Shown: positions 35,126 through 48,400 of the stretch, one piece after another
Numbering within the stretch: position 1 is the stretch's first letter
How the letters are laid out: every line of letters begins with the position of its first letter
Source of the DNA: Panonychus citri
Taxonomy: Eukaryota > Arthropoda > Arachnida > Trombidiformes > Tetranychidae
Length of the DNA: 64,000 nucleotides
Reading direction: 5' to 3'
NCBI RefSeq assembly: GCF_014898815.1
Contig: NW_026515482.1
Location: forward strand, 1,240,001 to 1,304,000
Made by a program: the position numbers and the translations under genes
The notes under the pieces: model-generated
Databases searched by the model: none
What the model was told of the DNA's origin: nothing
Seen by the model: the letters and a program-made list of their open reading frames with translations, nothing else

Positions 35126-36368
35126 AATTGGAATTGTTGGTTAATAGATGAGCTACTAAATTACAAATAGAAATGTTTGTTGTTGAGAACGGATGTTGAC
35201 TGATGAAAATTCACTCGATGGTTCCGGTTTTTATTCATTTCGACAAAAAAAATCTCTCTCAGGTATTGGGCGGTTATCAGTTTCCATTCAGAGGTGTTTA
35301 CTTTTTTTTTCATCCTTGATTGTGTTCTGATAATCGGTTAGATAATCGACAAAATTTTGTAGCTTTCACTTTCGTCGAAATTGTCACCACGAACAATTTA
35401 AATGGTTTCAAAGGCGTTGACAATTTTGTCATCTACTTGTGGAGTTGATTTAGATGATTGTAAGTCTAAAGTAAATAACAATCAATTTTTCCATATCAAC
35501 AAGGGTAACGAGTCGAAATCACTAATCACTAATTGTCACACGTTCGGTTTGTTGTTGTTGTTATCTGGCTTAAAGTAGGAACGATTTTGTGAATGAAGGT
35601 CAAATGTTATTACACAATGACCTCATTTTTAACTCGCAAAGCTTGAATTAGATTTTGATTGGACATCACACTGATTAAGGCGAAAGGATTGACGATCAGG
35701 TTGACTGATTTTCTGATCTCAGTTTAGATTACAAATATTGTGGAAACAATTTAGATTATTGGTTAAGTTGATTTGCATTTAGAGTTAATTTCCACCAGGT
35801 AAACTCATTTCATTCAATTTAATAGCTTGGATTTAATTGTTGTTTACTTTTCCTTTTTACATCTTGTGTTTGTTAATTTTAACTAATTAGCGACATGATC
35901 CAAGTGTTAATTGATTTGGTTAATTGTTGTAAATCAAGTCTTTCAGAAATTAGTGGTTTTATTGTCATTCATAGCAATTACTTTGTTGACTTTCATCAGT
36001 TTAATCCTATTAACATTTTAATGGGAGATAAATCATTGAATTGGAAGAGAAAAATAATTAATCTAATTAATAAGAAAATTGGAATGAAAATATTAATAAA
36101 AAAAACCAAAAGAATAATTAAGAGATTCAAATTACCCGGCAAACAAAAAAGAGCGAAATTAAGTTGACCAATGAGAAAGAAAAGAAGCCATTCGATTTGG
36201 ACCAATGAGAGAAGAGGAAAAAAAATTTCAAACAGAAAATGACTCATTCATTGTTGGAGATGAGAAAACATTAAGTTTACTTTTTACATCTACAAGTTTG
36301 TTAAATTATTTAATTGTTATTATTTTAAATTGTCTTTTTATATGATTGATTAACAATTTACTTCGGTG
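35126..36368. other. Intergenic stretch, no convincing gene
   Basis: Upstream region of both the cuticle gene (-) and kinesin copy 2 (+). An open frame of 90 codons at 35895-36167 is Lys/Ile/Asn-rich with no recognisable feature, and I do not call it. Confidence 0.5.
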
Positions 36369-38734
36369 ATGATGAATCGTGGGTCGGTGAAGAGACCGCT
36401 TTCCGATTCGACAAATGTTCTTGATTATTGTTCAGGTTGTTTTGACTTTTCCTTTTTCTCTTTGTGTTTTTTTTTTCTTCTCTTGATTAACGTTTATTTT
36501 AATTTTCTATTTTTCTATTTTTCTATTTTTCTTCAACAGTTTATGAACCTCCGGCCAAACAAAAGACTGTCATTAGGGAAGATGACGATGATGATTGTGA
36601 ATTGAGTCGAATTGGTCCCAATAATAATATTCAAGTCTACATTCGAGTTCGCCCTGAAAATGAGAGAGAATCTCGGACAAGAAGAATTATTGAAGTGGTT
36701 GATGATCAAAGTTTACTATTCGACCCGTTGACAGACGATGGTAACACTTTCACCTATCATGGTAAAAAATATAAAGATATCGGTAAAAAGGCCAACAAGG
36801 ATTTGTCGTTTTCGTTTGATGCTGTTTTCGATGAAGGAACAACAAATATTCAAGTGTATGAAAGAGCCGTTAAAGGTTTTGTCCAATCTTTACTTGATGG
36901 TTTTAACTGTACCATTTTCGCCTATGGTCCAACTGGATCCGGTAAAACTTTCACAATGTTGGGATACAATGGTGATCCTGGTGTAATCTTTTATACTGCC
37001 ATGGAAATATTTCACAATATTGAACAAAGACCATCGGATGAACAATATGAAGTGTGTGTTGCTTATTTTGAAATTTACAATGAAAAAGTGTATGACCTGT
37101 TAACTCCAAGTTCACAAGTCCTTAAGGTTGTCGATTCCATGTGTGGTGGTGTAAATATTTTAGGACTTACACTGAGAACAGTTGGAAATGCCGATGAACT
37201 CATTGAAACTCTTGAAACTGGTAATCAATATCGTGCCCAACAAGCAACCGACGCAAATGCAACATCTTCACGTTCACATGCGGTTTTTCAACTGTTTTTA
37301 CGCAAGAAAACCTGCCCGAAAGGTAAACAACTTGTAACACAGGAAACGAAGATGTGCCTTGTAGATTTGGCTGGTTCGGAAAGAGCTTCAATCGCTTACA
37401 AAGAGAAACGTTCCAAAACTTTACACCGAGAAGGAGGAAATATCAACAAGTCTCTTCTTGCACTTGGAAATTGCATCAATGCTCTGGCCTGTAAAAGTCG
37501 TAAAGGTCTTAAAAAGCATATCCCTTACCGGAGTTCAGTGCTAACCAGGATATTAAGTGATTCTCTCGGTGGTAATTGTCGAACTGCAATGATCGCTACT
37601 GTCAGTCCATCATCTTTATCATACGATGACACTCACAACACTCTCTCATATGCTAACAGGACAAAAGGAATCAATTTAGCGTTAAAGAGGAGAAGTTGCG
37701 TCATTGGTGTTCAACCGCGTCATCAACAAATGGCTCTTGATGCCTTGAGGCAAGAAAATATTTCTCTGGCAGAGAAAATTATTCTATTAGAACAACAGGT
37801 TGCTAAATTGCAACGAATGCCTGCAAATCCTATCACAGCCGATTCTTCATCTCTTGATATTTTAAACTCATATAAAAATATTCTAGATGAAATGTTGAAC
37901 AACCGACTTGAGCTGAGAAGAAAATTCTTAGAATGTGAAAGTGAAATTAAAAAAATCGAGGTAAGTCATAGTTTCTCATGAATTACATTTTCTCCTATTA
38001 TTAAACTAACCAAATTGATCTTTCTCTCTCTCCCGCCCATAGTTGAAATACCTTTTAAAGAATATGCTTAAGGACAGTCTCCAACAAAATAAAGGTTCCG
38101 ATGCAGATGAAAACAAATATGATGCAGCTCGATATCTTTACCACCAAAAGTTACATTATGAGGATCGATACAATCAATTACAACGAGAAGTTGCTGATAA
38201 TGAAAGCGCAATCAGAGAATTGGAAGATTTAATTCGTTCAAAAGTCGCAACAGATGATTACTTTATTGATGCCTTTTTCCGAGAGAAACACATGCAAGTC
38301 GAACTTCAAGATAAAATAATGACCGATAAACATCATTCTGAAGTTTCCTACACGATTATCACCCAGTCGCAAGTTTGGCTCGAGAATTTGGATGCTGCCA
38401 TGAAGTTAACTCAAGTTTTCTTCCGTATGTTAGATGCTCTCAAAAGTTATCTAAAGAAAGGGAAGAAGAATATCAAAATGTTGTCAAAAGATTCGAAGGT
38501 AAAAAATCGGTCGTATGGGGAGACGATAATGTTACAAAACAATCTAATATCCACTGGGCTGATATCGATAATGTTTTAAAATTATCTTCCTACACTTCAA
38601 CCCCTCGAACACCATTCAGAAGGTGTGATGAAGGTGGTCTTGAAATAATTTGTTCCGGACTAACACCAAGTTCAGTGTCACCTCCATCAACCAGCGCGAC
38701 CCTTAATTCAACCTTCAGCATTTCCCAAGTGTAA
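36369..38734 (+). CDS. Kinesin-8 (KIF18-like) copy 2, one-base frameshift
   Basis: Exons 36369-36435, 36540-37960 and 38043-38734. The motor is intact: GPTGSGKT, NATSSRSH, DLAGSE, HREGGNINKSLLALGN and HIPYR. A neck and coiled coil follow (ISLAEKIILLEQQVAKLQ and LYHQKLHYEDRYNQLQREV), then a Ser/Thr/Pro-rich tail. The A-run at 38442-38445 has four A where copy 1 has five. As written, the frame ends at 38579. With one more A the last exon is 693 bases and the protein about 726 residues. The family makes plus-end-directed, microtubule-destabilising motors for chromosome alignment. The coiled coil lost from copy 1 is present here, so this is the more complete gene. Confidence 0.85.
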
Positions 38735-39597
38735 ACATTGCCCATTATTGTTTTTTTTTGTGACCCAACCCTTTTACTCTCATTTTTTGTCATTCCCATT
38801 TCCTTTTAACTGCTCATCTTACGAATCATCATTTTAATTATTCAATTATTCATTTTATCATAATAATTTTCATCATCCATTATCTCTCAATTGTATTAAT
38901 CCCAAAACTCATGATCGAACGTCTTTAATGGCGATCTGATTCAGCGAGAAACAGCTCACAACTGATCTCTATCTGAAAAATTCTTATTTCGATTGTAATT
39001 GATCAACTAACAATTAAAAAAGTTAAGCCAAATTAAAGTTGATCACTTGTAGCAACTAAAATTTGGCAATCGATTAAAATGTTTATAATTGATACCTTTT
39101 TTTACAATTTCTATCCTCTTCATTTGATCCAAATAGTTTTCGTAATCAACAACAATCAACAGAAAATAGTTAATTAGTAACATCGATGATTACGTGTTCA
39201 CTTTTCTAATTAAAAAGAAAAGTTAATTTACTCTCATTGAATCCATTCATTAATCAACTCATGTGAATTAAATTACGAAATCAACATGTGCTTAATTGTG
39301 GTTACAATTTGTAGCAATTTAGTGTTGACCATGGGATTAACATTTGTTTCTCGTCGGGATTACAATCGTTATCCATTTGATTACAACAATGATTACCATC
39401 AACTAATTAGACCTTATCGATCAATTAAATCTCAAAGTGATGACGATTGGAATCTTATTAAAGATGAAATTAGTAATCAATCAAAACAATCAATTAAACC
39501 AGTTTCTTTTTCTAATTTTCTCAAATCTCGATCGCCAAATCAACAAGGTAAGTTTTCATCCATTCAAAGCAATCAATGGGTTAATCACAGGCTGTTG
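36425..39597. repeat. Tandem duplication unit 2
   Basis: Partner of 30475-33892. It lacks the MITE and the foreign C2H2 segment. It runs on without a break into the intact charged-protein gene, which suggests unit 2 keeps the ancestral order. Confidence 0.92.
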
Positions 39598-41044
39598 ATT
39601 AATTTTCTTAATTTTCATCTTGATTAATTTAGACGAGAAAACATTTAAAGGGAAAACAAATAGTTCCAAGAAAGATAAATCTAAGAAAAGGAAAACCCAA
39701 AATGATGATGAAGAAGATGATGATGATGGTGAGGAAAATGAGGAAGATGATGGAGAATTAGATGAAGATGAAGATGAAGATAATACAAATGGAGGTAAAG
39801 ATGAGGAAATGTCCGCTTCTTCTGGTTTAGATCTTGGTGTTTTGGGTCAAGTTGATGAAATGATGGCGATGGTTGAAAAGAATACGATCTTGCCTGATGG
39901 AATTCACTTTGATGATTCTAAATTGTTGGAAGGCAATTCCAAGGTTACAGTTAAAAGTGGATCTCGAAAAAAGCCTCGTCGGCAGAAAGAACAAGTGAAA
40001 GTAATTCGAAGGTCACCTCATCGATCGGTCAACAGGAAATTGTTACGAGCACTGAAAAGAAAAACAAAACCCAAAGCGAATATATTTGTTCCAGTTGCTC
40101 GTCGACCTCATCACTTAGATGGAAACGCTCACCGATTAGTCCAAAATCAACCGATAAGCGAATCTGATGATTCGGGATTGGATGAAATTCCCGGTGATGA
40201 TAATGATCAAGACGATGATTTCGGCCTTGCCTCAGTTGGTAAAAAAGTTTCACCAGCAAACCTCATGTCCGATTTGAGAGGATCTTTAATGCCAACAATT
40301 GACCGGAATAAAAAACGGCCATCGAAAGGTCACTTATCTCCGAGTCATATTGATTCTCTTTATAATCAGCGTATTCTATCAGGATCATTAGCAAGGAAGA
40401 AGAAAAAATCTCCACTGAAGATGAATGATGATCTAGAGATTGACGATGAAGATTTGCAGAAATTTGAGAAATCAATTTTCGACGACTCGATCCTTTATCC
40501 AGACGATTATATCGTTGTACCACGAACAGAAAAAGGAATGGCCAATAATCAAGATACAATTCCATTCCAATATAATGTTGAGATTCGAAGTCGAAAAAAT
40601 CTCAAGGTAAAAGCCGATCCTGAATCATTGTCTTCGTCTGAAAGGTACAAGAAACACGAACAAAAAGAGGAGGAACATTGGCACGAAAAGAAATGGACAA
40701 AAACTGGACGATTCGAATTGTCCCAATTTTCCGATCAAGTTGATGATTCTCAAGATGGTCAAATGAAACCTGCCGATGGAGATGATGAGGATCCTGAGGG
40801 TTCAGTGGTTGCTGGTGATGATTCTGAAGATAATCAAGATGAACAAAATAAAGGAAGGAAACAGAAAAAGATAAAAGCAAAGAGGAGGAAAAAAAAGAAA
40901 ATGAAAAAGGTGAAAAAAGAGGAATCACATTTCGATGATCTTTTACATGATGAGGATGGAGGACATTTCGATATACCATCGAAAGGATTCAGGATTAACA
41001 AGCGATTTGTTGATTGGACTGAAAATAAAATCAATTTGGATTAA
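39286..41044 (+). CDS. Secreted, highly charged low-complexity protein of unknown function
   Basis: Two exons, 39286-39547 and 39633-41044, phase 1 junction, 557 residues. The N-terminus is a signal peptide (about residues 1-22, hydrophobic core ICSNLVLTMGLTF), then a Tyr/Asp/Arg-rich segment. Exon 2 has long Asp/Glu runs, then Arg/Lys-rich stretches including repeated RR/KR pairs, more acidic blocks, a Lys-rich stretch near the end and a C-terminal FRINKRFVDWTEN. Alternating acidic and basic blocks with many dibasic sites suggest an extracellular matrix, mineral/chitin-associated or processed secretory protein, but no family is recognised. One truncated copy (33581) and two antisense fragments (28935, 29507) lie nearby. 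Confidence 0.75.
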
Positions 41045-41399
41045 TATGATTTGTATTGCCAAAGATGATTTTAAATTGTACAACTTGAAGATTTGTATTT
41101 GTTCACGGGTATCACTGTAATTAATAGAGCTACAAACTTTTTTAGAACATAGTGAATCAAATAAATCAATTATTAATTTAACTGATTCAATTTATATCGA
41201 CCATGTATTTAGTTTACATTAGTGATAAAATCTATTTTTTTATAAACAATCTGGATCTTGATGTAAGACCATCTATCAAAATGATCTTGTATCACATGAT
41301 CATTATTATTAGATTTTCTGAAGACTGGGTAGTATTAAGAGGATAAATTTTCCAAAATGAAGGAGAAAAATTAATCCATTCAAAGAATATTCAACAAGA
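41045..41399. other. Convergent 3' region
   Basis: 355 bases between the 3' ends of the charged-protein gene (+) and NDUFA13 (-). AATAAA at 41160-41165 fits as a + strand poly(A) signal. No other feature is seen. Confidence 0.6.
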
Positions 41400-41987
41400 T
41401 TAGACGATATTTCTATCTGGAAATATGTAATCCAAACGATTCCTTGCAGGTCGGAACATCCAAAATTCATAGATCTCAGCTGGTGGATTAGCTCCAGGTG
41501 GTAAAGTCTTGAATCTTTGTTGTCCGAAAAATGTACCAGGCACCCAATCAGGGAATCTTGACATTGTTTCAGCTTCTTCATCTCTCAAGTAATGTAAATT
41601 CTTAAGATACAATCGATCTCTTTCTGCTTCAATAAAAGGTTCAAGAGCAACAAGAGAATTGGTTATTTCAATGTTCCGTAGATCACGTTGAAAGCGTTTA
41701 TTCCGAGAAGTTCGAATATTCCACAATGAAACAGCTACCCCAAAACAAAATATACTAAAATCTATATATAAAACCAAAGAAAAAAAAGAAAACAATTTAA
41801 TAACAATCAAGAGAAAAAAAGGTTTAACAACAGAGAGAGAGAGAAGGTCAACCAAAAACCTAAACAGAAATCAAAAAGAAAACGAAATCTACTTACTTGA
41901 GATGACCCGTTTCGATCTCATTCGTTCAATATGAATCGGAGGATACCCTCCGGGTGGAGGCATATCCTGTTTAAAGAAACCCGACAT
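41400..41987 (-). CDS. NDUFA13: NADH dehydrogenase (complex I) subunit NDUFA13 / GRIM-19
   Basis: Two exons on the minus strand, 41897-41987 and 41400-41761, 150 residues; human NDUFA13 has 144. The conserved N-terminus QDMPPPGGYPPIHIERM is present, followed by the single transmembrane segment (FSIFCFGVAVSLW) and the conserved RDEEAE...FPDWVPG region. It is an accessory subunit of the inner-mitochondrial-membrane complex I. The start codon gives MSGFFKQDMPPPGG. It is divergent from the SLC5 gene, with 494 bases between the two start codons. Confidence 0.93.
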
Positions 41988-42481
41988 AAATTAAACCTAA
42001 TTATTGTCCACAATTAAGAGAAATTAATTGTAAACATTGGAAGAGAAAAAAAGAAAATAAACCGAAGCGCCACCTTCAGGAAAAGAAAATCAGGTAAGAA
42101 AGAGACGAAAATCGAACCCAGGGGGCGTTAGTTTCCATTCGCAAACTTCTAATTGTGAATCTCGTTTTTTTCATCAGTTGATTCTTACAATTAGAATTAG
42201 AAGTTAATTTTTCTCCATCGTTTTCTTTTTTAGTTAATTGTTGAAATTGGTTCAATCAACAAGCATCTTTTTAATTCACCGATGATCAACAGTTAAAGAA
42301 AAAAGAAAAATCAATTGGAATCGTTATTTTTTTGTTCTTCTTCTTCTCTCCTTGGTTACATCTTCATCTGTCATTTTTCTCGTTTTTTATTTCTTCTCTC
42401 ATTTTCTCTGTTACATTTGAAAACAAATTGTTCGTTAATTTTTTGTTCGCTGTTTATTAATCCATTTTTACTTAATCAACC
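41988..42481. promoter_or_regulatory. Shared divergent promoter region (NDUFA13 / SLC5)
   Basis: 494 bases between two divergent start codons must contain both promoters or at least both 5' UTRs. It includes a less AT-rich patch at 42060-42130 (GAACCCAGGGGGCG). No TATA box or initiator could be assigned with confidence. Confidence 0.4.
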
Positions 42482-45400
42482 ATGGATTTGCAAATTTCTA
42501 CTCCATCAGTTAATAGTTTTACTGTCTATGATTATGGTGTCTTTGTTCTTATGCTCATATCATCAGCTGCCATTGGGATCTACTATGCTTTTCAGGTAAA
42601 CATCTTTGGTCTGTTAATCCTTTTTCCCAATGTTAACTGTTTTCTTTTCTCTTAATCTTCTCTAAATCCATTGGGTTCTACTTTTACTTTTCATCCTCAA
42701 TTCAGTAAAAATCTATAACATATACATTCATCTATGTATGTTAAATATCTTTCAATGTTTAGCTTATTGTTGTGTTGCTAACCAATTTTATTCTATTCTC
42801 TTTGACTGTCTCTCTTTTCTCTCTCTTCTCTTTCTCTTTCTCTCTCTATCTCTATCTTTGTCCTAGAGATTTGAACCTGGTTATAAGGTTAAGACTCTTA
42901 ATTTTTGTCTTTCAAATCAATTTCGAGACGATCAGAGTTAAATGTCATCATAACTGTTACAATGTAATAACCTCTAGTGTTAGTAAGAGTGAAGGATGAA
43001 CAAAGTGAAAGTAAAAAAATGAAAGGTTTTTTTTTGTGCGGGAAAATAATTCTGTACATGAAAACAATGGTGATTACTCATTTTCCTAAAGCCATTTATG
43101 TTCTATTCTCTTTTTATTAATATTTCTAAATGATTATTTACATATTCTTTTTTTTTCTTCTGGCTATCATCAAATATCTACACAGGATCGCAAGAATAAA
43201 TCATCGAAAGAATTTTTAACCGCCAATCGATCTCTTCATTGGTTCCCAGTCGCCATGTCTTTAATGGCAAGTTTCCAAAGTTCAGTTACCATTCTAGGTT
43301 ACCCGGCGGAAATGTATTTCTCAGGAACCCAATTTTGGCTCGTTATAATCTCTGCATGTCTGGCTGCTGTTGCTGCTGCTGAACTTTTCTTACCTGTTTA
43401 CTATGGACTATCTTTCACCAGCGTCAACAAGGTAATACATACGCACTATTTATCAGACTGAGTTCATACTCTCTCTCTCTCTCTCTTTCTCTCTCTATCT
43501 CTATCTTTGTCCTAGAGATTTGAACCTGGTTATAAGGTTAAGACTCTTAATTTTTGTCTTTCAAATCAATTTCGAGACGATCAGAGTTAAATGTCATCAT
43601 AACTGTTACAATGTAATAACCTCTAGTGTTAGTAAGAGTAAAGGATGAACAAAGTGAAAGTAAAAAAATGAAAGGTTTTTTTTTGTGCGGGAAAATAATT
43701 CTGTACATGAAAACAATGGTGATTACTCATTTTGCTAAACCCATTTATGTTCTATTCTCTTTTTATTAATATTTCTAAATGATTATTTACATATTCTTTT
43801 TTTTTTCTTCTGGCTATCATCAAATATCTACACAGGATCGCAAGAATAAATCATCGAAAGAATTTTTAACCGCCAATCGATCTCTTCATTGGTTCCCAGT
43901 CGCCATGTCTTTAATGGCAAGTTTCCAAAGTTCAGTTACCATTCTAGGTTACCCGGCGGAAATGTATTTCTCAGGAACCCAATTTTGGCTCGTTATAATC
44001 TCTGCATGTCTGGCTGCTGTTGCTGCTGCTGAACTTTTCTTACCTGTTTACTATGGACTATCTTTCACCAGCGTCAACAAGGTAATACATACGCACTATT
44101 TATCAGACTGAGTTCATACTCTCTCTCTCTCTCTCTCTCTGCACTATTTTATGGATCCTCCATCTTTTTTTGCTATGTTACCTTTAATATCTAAAAACAG
44201 TTGAATCATCACATCAGATTAAATTGTTGTTGCATTTTTAATTGTTCAACACAATTCGGTTTTCATAGCTACTCAATTCACCGTTATTATTATCACCCTC
44301 GACTCCTCTATTTACATAACCAGAATCTCATTTATCATCTTGGTTCATATTCATTCCGATTGCAACGTTATCTTATTTTTAATTGATTTCTTTTCAATGA
44401 TTAACCATTTTCTCATCTCACAAATTTGATTGTCCAATTTTTAATTCTCGTTTACAATTTTCACCATCAATTCTTTACTTAATTTGGATAGTTTGTATTT
44501 ACACTTTAATTATCATTATTATCATCATTTTTTTACTCAGGCAAATCTTTCTATTCATTTATTTGTTTACTTTTTTTTTCGATCAAGGAAAGTTAATCAA
44601 ACTTAATTTTAATCGTAAACAATTTAACTAAACAAAGGTGATTGATCGAAGAGGAAAACAACAAGTTACTTTATAATACCCTTAATCAAATACAGTACAA
44701 AGTATTGATATTAATTGTAGTTCATTAACAGTTTCAATCAAATCATATCTGTTTAATCATCGATTTAAATTGTTATCCTTTCTTTTGATTTGTAATTTTT
44801 GTTGTTCACGTTTCTCTCAATACAATTAAGCCTTTAATTGTTATTCAAATGGCATGAGAAATGTATTATGAGCTTCCCAGAGAGAATCGATATACAGTAG
44901 AGGAAACAAATTTCACTTAATTGTAACAATTTAATTTCACTGATTAACTTAAACCGGTTCATTAATCGTAAAAACAAATTTACGCTTATGTGTGAGTGTA
45001 TTTTTCTTTATGAATTAGTAACAATTCATGTTTAGTGTCAAATTTGTTTAATTTCACTTTAATCCGGTGACCCTTTGACCACCAAATGAAGTTAATCAAA
45101 TTGATGATCATAATGATCACCATCATCAACCGAAACCATCATTAGAATCATCGAAACAATCAAGTTAATGATGTTTCCTGTTGTTGATGTTTCAATGATT
45201 TTAATGATTATAATCAAAAATTAACTTTTCTGATGTTTCTAAAGTTGAATTACTGTTTATTAATTGTGAAAGAAATAACAATTTATTGGTCAAGGTTATT
45301 CAGATGCTTATAAGCAAAGGTCACTTTCTTTTCAACAATCAGTTAACAATTTCAATTGAAATCAACGCAATTCACTTCAGATATTGACAACAATTAACAA

Positions 45401-48400
45401 AATGTTCACAACTCGAACGCCATTGAAAATAAATTGTCTCTCTATTGTTATGATTATCAAGTGAATTTTGTTGATTACAACTGAATTTAAATTGTTCTAT
45501 ATGTTGATCCTCTTTGTAATTAACTCTTTTCTTTTCTCAATTAATTTTGACAATTTTTAATTCAATTTTTCTCCTTAAATTTATCATGACTCTTATTCTG
45601 ATTGTTTGAATTTTATTTTATCAAATAATCATCTCAACTAGTTAAGTTAATTTGTTAGTTTGTAAGTACTTAATTAAAGTCAAGGTTTTAATCCTTAATT
45701 TTAATAACTAAATTTAAACCACTCCAGTGTCTTGAATTGAATCACTATTTGATTATGATGACAACTTTCATCATCAGTATCATCCTTAGTAGGCATGACA
45801 TTGTCGTATTCGTGACAATTAGCATCCAATTTAAATGATTACATTAAATTGACAGCTCGTTGATAGTTAACAATTTAATTGAGTTTCAAGAAGGAAAATA
45901 TTTTCGCAAGATTAACTGAGGTCAATAAACAATTTACTTAATTCAATTGACCAATTTTCATCTATAAACTTAATATTACTCTTAATTAAATCTTCTAATT
46001 GAAATCATCTACGTTAATTGTCATCATAGTTAATATTTTCATCATCATTGTCACAATTAACTTTATTTTTTGCCTTAATCAATAATCATAATCATCATCA
46101 TCACCAATAACTATTAAAGTATATGAGGTTAGGTCACCTATTTAGAAACAACTTGTAATTGTTATGAAGAAAAAGTTAATTGTCATTTTGAATTACCAAA
46201 CCTAATTGTAAATCATTTAATAGACCAACACACTAATATTCATTTAATTTCGCAACAATTTATCTTGATTGTTGGAACAATTGTTGATAAACAATTACCA
46301 ATTTCATATGAACATTAGCCAAACTGATCAATCTCATCTTCCCAATTCTTTGTTTTGTTTTTAACTAACAATCAAATTTAATTTGATAAAAATGATTACC
46401 GATTGAAATGAAAACATCAATCTAAAAATAATCAATTTAATAATCAGTTAATCACAATTAGAATGGTTTTATATTTATAAATATACTTTTAATTGTATTC
46501 AAGATTTGTCATGTTCTCATTTTAATCAATAATTTCACTAATCAATTTTATAACAGTTAGGCTTATCAACTAAACAATTTAGACACAATCAAATTAATCT
46601 CTTATTATAATCAACTGTCACATAGATATAAACTCAATTCAACCCAAATCATAATCAAAAAGATTGATTTTTGGGATTGATATTAATAATTTACTAATAT
46701 TAACGATTAACAATTGTTAACCCTTTCTGATTGAATATATTTACAAATCTAATAGCAGGTTACCTATCAACAATTAAATCAAATTACAATAATATAACTT
46801 GATGATATGATGATAATGATTAGTAACAATGGATTATCATCCTTCATTAAGTTCATTGATGGAAACAAAAACCTCTGAATTGAACAATTTATTAGATTAT
46901 CATCGATCCAATGTATGAATTTGATTGTTGATTTTGACTTTAATTGTAAACAATTAACAATGATAATTATCTTGTTAACCATTGTTATCAATATAAATTG
47001 AAGAGACTTATTAGTTTTATCACTAATTTTCATCTATGCAAATGTAATTGAAGATAAATTTTAATTGTCTAATTACCAAATAATTTATCGTTAGTTAATT
47101 AACCTTGAAGGTTAATCACAATGTTTTAGATTTAATTGTGTTACAATATATATACAATGTATACTTTATATCATAATTAACTTTTATAATTAATTAATCA
47201 AACAAAAAGTTGTCCATCTTATTGTAAATTGTGATTTAATGGTTATAACAATCAACTGATTAAACATCATGGAAATCATTACCCTTGCTATATTTAAATA
47301 ATACAACAACAATTAACTCGATTGATTATATTGTCTTAACACAGTACCTTTGTTAATTAACGTCAAGTTCATTAACTTTATATAATTTAATTTTCATTCC
47401 CTTTACATAAATTAGTTGAGTCCAACAATTTAATAAAATTCACAACCACAATCTTGCTAATCAGTATTTAAATCATCATCTATTTATAAATGCAATGCAA
47501 TTAAAGCAACTAATTAAACAATTTAAATTGATAAAGTTTGATTGTTCAGTGTTGAAATGTTACCATTTCTAACTGAATAAATCACCATGTTAATCTTTAA
47601 GCTCACTTCCCATTCCCATGCTTATCTCATGAGCTTCGAGTGAAAAGTTCATCGTTCTCACAATTTATTAGTTTTCGTCATTTTTTCTGATGAAATTATT
47701 ACTCTTTTTTACATTGAAAACGTTAATCCAGTAAATTAGGTTGGGTAATGTCTTAATCATCATGTTTCATTTACTTAAAAAAGCATCATGTTCATTTCTG
47801 GTTTCTTGCCATGTATTCAGAATTGTTCAGATCAGACATTCAGATAATGTGGTGAAAAAAGATCACATTGATTACCTATGGAAAATGCTAAGTATGAGTT
47901 GTGTATTTATCTTATTTATAAATTGATCTTTCCTAATTTAACTAATTTGACTCTCATAACAATTAATCAAAATGTCTTCTCATCACAAAAAAAAGATCTG
48001 CAATCGATGATCAAATAATTGATTTAACGATTTCATTTCAACTGAAATTTGATATCAATTTATTATTTTGTTATTTTAATTTTCTATTCCCAATTATGAT
48101 TATGATCGCTTCTAAATTCACTCTCATCTTCTAATTAATTGACTGATTGTCTTGATAAGTTTAATCGATCACAATTAGTTGCTGAGTAGTTAAATCCATG
48201 TGTTAACCCTTCCTAAAACTTTTCCCTATTTGTTTTTATCAAAGTTTCACTTTTTGATTGTTATTCTGATAGTTTAATAGTTACTGATGTTTTCCATGAT
48301 TATCTTCACTTATTAATGATAATAATTATATTTGATTACTTGGAAAAAAATTCTCATTTGTTATTAGATTGGCAAAGGCCCAATGAACACAAATTAATAG

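Noticed and set aside
35895..36167. 90-codon plus-strand ORF before kinesin copy 2
   Set aside because: Lys/Ile/Asn-rich as expected of AT-rich DNA. It has no domain, signal peptide or splice support.
47741..47926. 61-codon ORF in the long SLC5 intron
   Set aside because: Short, hydrophobic, and without supporting context.
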